A program made the position numbers and the translations under genes. A stretch of DNA of 64,000 nucleotides from SIG710 sp045648605 (lineage in GTDB: Bacteria > Bacillota > Clostridia > Oscillospirales > CAG-272): positions 28,622 to 92,621 of the forward strand of contig JAZROG010000056.1 of assembly GCA_045648605.1 (NCBI GenBank), in the 5' to 3' direction. Shown in pieces: positions 62,476 to 64,000 of this stretch. The notes beneath the pieces are model-generated. The model was given only the letters and a program-made list of their open reading frames with translations, was not told where the DNA came from and ran no database searches. The stretch's first letter is position 1, and each line of letters begins with the position of its first letter.

Positions 62476-63206
62476 TTACCAATCCAAAAGATCGTCCTCG
62501 AGAACCTCATTATCCTCCGATTCCTCGGGTTCATCGGGAATAACAGGCTCATCAGGCTCATCCGGAATATCGGGTATTGAAGGCACAGAAGGACCTACAA
62601 GCTCAACATCCCATCCTGCAAGGAACTGAACAAGAAGGACAGCATCGCGGATATCAATGGTTTTGTCGCCGTTTACGTCGGCAGCATCATTATTGATATC
62701 AACCGCCCACTCAGCAAGAAACTGTGCGAGAAGTATTGCATCCTTAATACTGATCTCTCCATCGTCATTTATATCACTTGCAACGTAAGTGCTCTTATAA
62801 ACAGTATAACCGCACCATGTTTCTTCATCGAAGCCTTCAGATTCTGCCCGGGAATGATGTAGAAATACTCAGCCTGTTCACCGAAGGACTTTGCCCCGCT
62901 TGCAACTCTTGGAGCGTTACCCTCAAAAACAGCACTTCCGAGCTTTTTGAGGCTTGCAAGAGCATTGTCCGCTATCTGCACCACATTTTTTGGAATAACA
63001 ACCTTATTAACACCATTTGCATAGCTGTCGATGCTCATACCCAGATCCTTAAGTGAGCCCTCTCCGACTACGGTCAGAGTGGAATCTTCAATAATCCATG
63101 CAAAATTATTATCGGTATATCTTCCAAAAGGAACAAACTCGATATTGTTTTCCGCACAGAAGCTTTCAAGATATATTATCGCTTTTGCTGAACAAAATCT
63201 ATGGAT
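62476..63206 (-). pseudogene. LRR (BspA-like) and dockerin C-terminal fragment
   Basis: The minus strand carries the end of a secreted cell-surface protein. From 63206 it reads AIIYLESFCAENNIEFVPFG and PKNVVQIADNALASL, BspA-type leucine-rich repeats. After one base is missing in a GGG run near 62854 it continues as a type I dockerin: DINDDGEISIKDAILLAQFL, then DVNGDKTIDIRDAVLLVQFL, with the calcium-binding Asp/Asn loops, ending in an acidic Pro/Glu tail and a stop at 62476. The 5' end is missing: an in-frame stop lies at 63207-63209 and no start or signal peptide follows. Confidence 0.85.
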
Positions 63207-63331
63207 TTATCTATTAAATGTATTGTCTGTCCAACGAAAAAAGTAAAAAGCCACCAAATCAATTTTGCTACCTCACGAAATTTATCAATCACTAAAAATC
63301 CCAAACGACTAAGAATTGAAAAGGAAAACAT

Positions 63332-63568
63332 ATGGAAACCTACATAGCATATTTTGATGAAACGGGTGATGACGGCGTAACAACCGCTTCAAGCGATTCA
63401 TTTGTATTGACGAGCTTATATATGAGTGCCGATGCATGGCAAAGTAATTACAACAAGATGAAAGCCATTCGCTCTGAATTAACCTTGATTTTCTCAACGA
63501 ACAAAAGACGAACAGAAGAACGAACAGAGAGCGAAGCAAGAAAAAATCTGAATACTTCCCCACTATAA
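63332..63568 (+). pseudogene. truncated DUF3800 domain protein
   Basis: The first 50 residues are a DUF3800 start: YIAYFDETGDDGV and SFVLTSLYMSADAWQ, with the Asp-Glu-Thr-Gly-Asp nuclease-like site. After MKAIRSEL the sequence turns into Arg/Glu-rich text and stops at residue 78, far short of the usual 200 or more. It follows AAAAGGAAAAC. It is most likely a deletion remnant; a short translated product cannot be excluded. Confidence 0.65.
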
Positions 63569-63585
63569 AAAAGAATAATGGGCAG

Positions 63586-63745
63586 ATATAAAAAAGGGAT
63601 AACAACCTAACATAACCTGACATTTTCCTTATATAGTCGGGAAACAACCTGAAAAAACCTGAAATTCAAAATATATAGTTGTTGAAAAAAGTTGAAATTC
63701 AAAAATTTATATGTTGACAAATGTTGACTTTTTTCAATATATATG
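63586..63745 (+). repeat. AT-rich stretch of doubled words
   Basis: Short words occur twice in quick succession: AACCTAACATAACCTGACA, AACCTGAAAAAACCTGA, TTGTTGAAAAAAGTTGA, GTTGACAAATGTTGAC; TGAAATTCAAA occurs twice in full. No gene is seen. Confidence 0.6.
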
Positions 63746-63749
63746 CAAC

Positions 63750-63792
63750 AAAAAAGCGGTTAAGGATTTTTCACCTTAACCGCTGATTTTTA
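63750..63792 (+). terminator. hairpin with flanking A and T runs
   Basis: AGCGGTTAAGG / CCTTAACCGCT with an 8-nt loop. It has A and T runs around it and could end transcription from either side. Confidence 0.8.
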
Positions 63793-63831
63793 TGTTTTTT
63801 GACCGTTCGGACATCAAACGGACATCAAAAA

Positions 63832-63880
63832 AGGCTTGCAACAAGGCGAAAACCCTGTAAACAAGCCATTTTTTCGATAA
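63832..63880 (+). other. imperfect hairpin with T run
   Basis: GGCTTG / CAAGCC outer arms with ACAAGG / CCCTGT inside (one mismatch), followed by ATTTTTTC. Just before it lies CGGACATCAAA twice in tandem. Confidence 0.5.
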
Positions 63881-63916
63881 AATAATTATCTCTTTGAGTT
63901 TTGGAAACGCCGTCTG

Positions 63917-64000
63917 ATATCGTGAATAACGTGAAATATCGTGTGATATCGTAGCCTTATCGTGTGTTTTCGTGCGATATCGTGAATATCGTGAGTATCG
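63917..64000 (+). repeat. helically phased CGTG repeats
   Basis: A CG-centred word, mostly TATCGTG, occurs at 63921, 63930, 63940, 63950, 63961, 63971, 63981, 63990 and 63999, that is every 9-11 bp, and continues off the window. Five copies read TATCGTG or TATCG-TG in full; others differ at flanks. Confidence 0.8.

Overview
The window reads as chromosome of an endospore-forming, anaerobic Clostridia-type Firmicute with moderate GC, in the Oscillospirales/Christensenellales style; the exact lineage cannot be fixed from sequence alone. Supporting signs are the spoIIAA-spoIIAB-sigF operon, an alpha/beta-type SASP gene, ECF transporter genes beside truA, DUF951/YfhO/Nif3/DegV families, a dockerin fragment, a glycyl-radical-enzyme activase, and sigma-A promoters that nearly always have a 17-bp spacer.

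Layout. 0-6 kb: murA, a decayed esterase-like lipoprotein gene, an S1-domain protein, and rpsB-tsf. 6-18 kb: a long minus-strand run (ruvC, RlmI-like methyltransferase, ecfA1-ecfA2-ecfT, truA, DUF5711, CvpA, a zinc-finger Clp ATPase, a P-type-ATPase-like protein that has lost all catalytic motifs, ylmC). 18-28.5 kb: a divergent plus-strand run (DUF951, yfhO, ruvA, ruvB, a 2-hydroxyacid dehydrogenase, degV/fakB-like, DUF1858, trmK, nif3-like, rlmD-like) with two striking operator-like palindromes. 28.5-31 kb: an AT-rich island with a four-helix-bundle gene overlapping an HNH gene, a CPBP protease and two tRNA genes, bracketed by two different hairpin-array repeats. 31-43 kb: transporters (EamA, antiporter, MgtC, MATE, AEC), the spoIIA operon, CapA, XRE and LysR regulators, and a PRTase-like protein.

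43-52 kb: a compact minus-strand head-and-packaging module like that of P22-type podoviruses (terS, terL, beta-propeller, portal, scaffold, coat, connector). There is no recognisable integrase, repressor, replication or long-tail gene. Downstream lies a separately promoted, AT-rich lipoprotein plus amidase/ricin cassette between two diverged 260-bp copies of the connector 3' end. 52-64 kb: Sfp-type transferase, DUF1538 plus PII-like pair, gpmI, azlCD, an orphan radical-SAM activase beside the wreck of a glycyl-radical enzyme gene fused by deletion to SMP-30, Cof hydrolase plus AraC regulator, a SASP gene, broken dockerin and DUF3800 genes, and a helically phased CGTG repeat running off the end.

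Five broken-gene junctions are one-base shifts, four of them at short homopolymer runs, so either real decay or consensus error must be considered. The best candidates for something undescribed are the catalytically dead P-type ATPase beside the Clp ATPase, the minimal capsid module with its flanked cassette, and the hairpin-array repeats around the four-helix/HNH pair.
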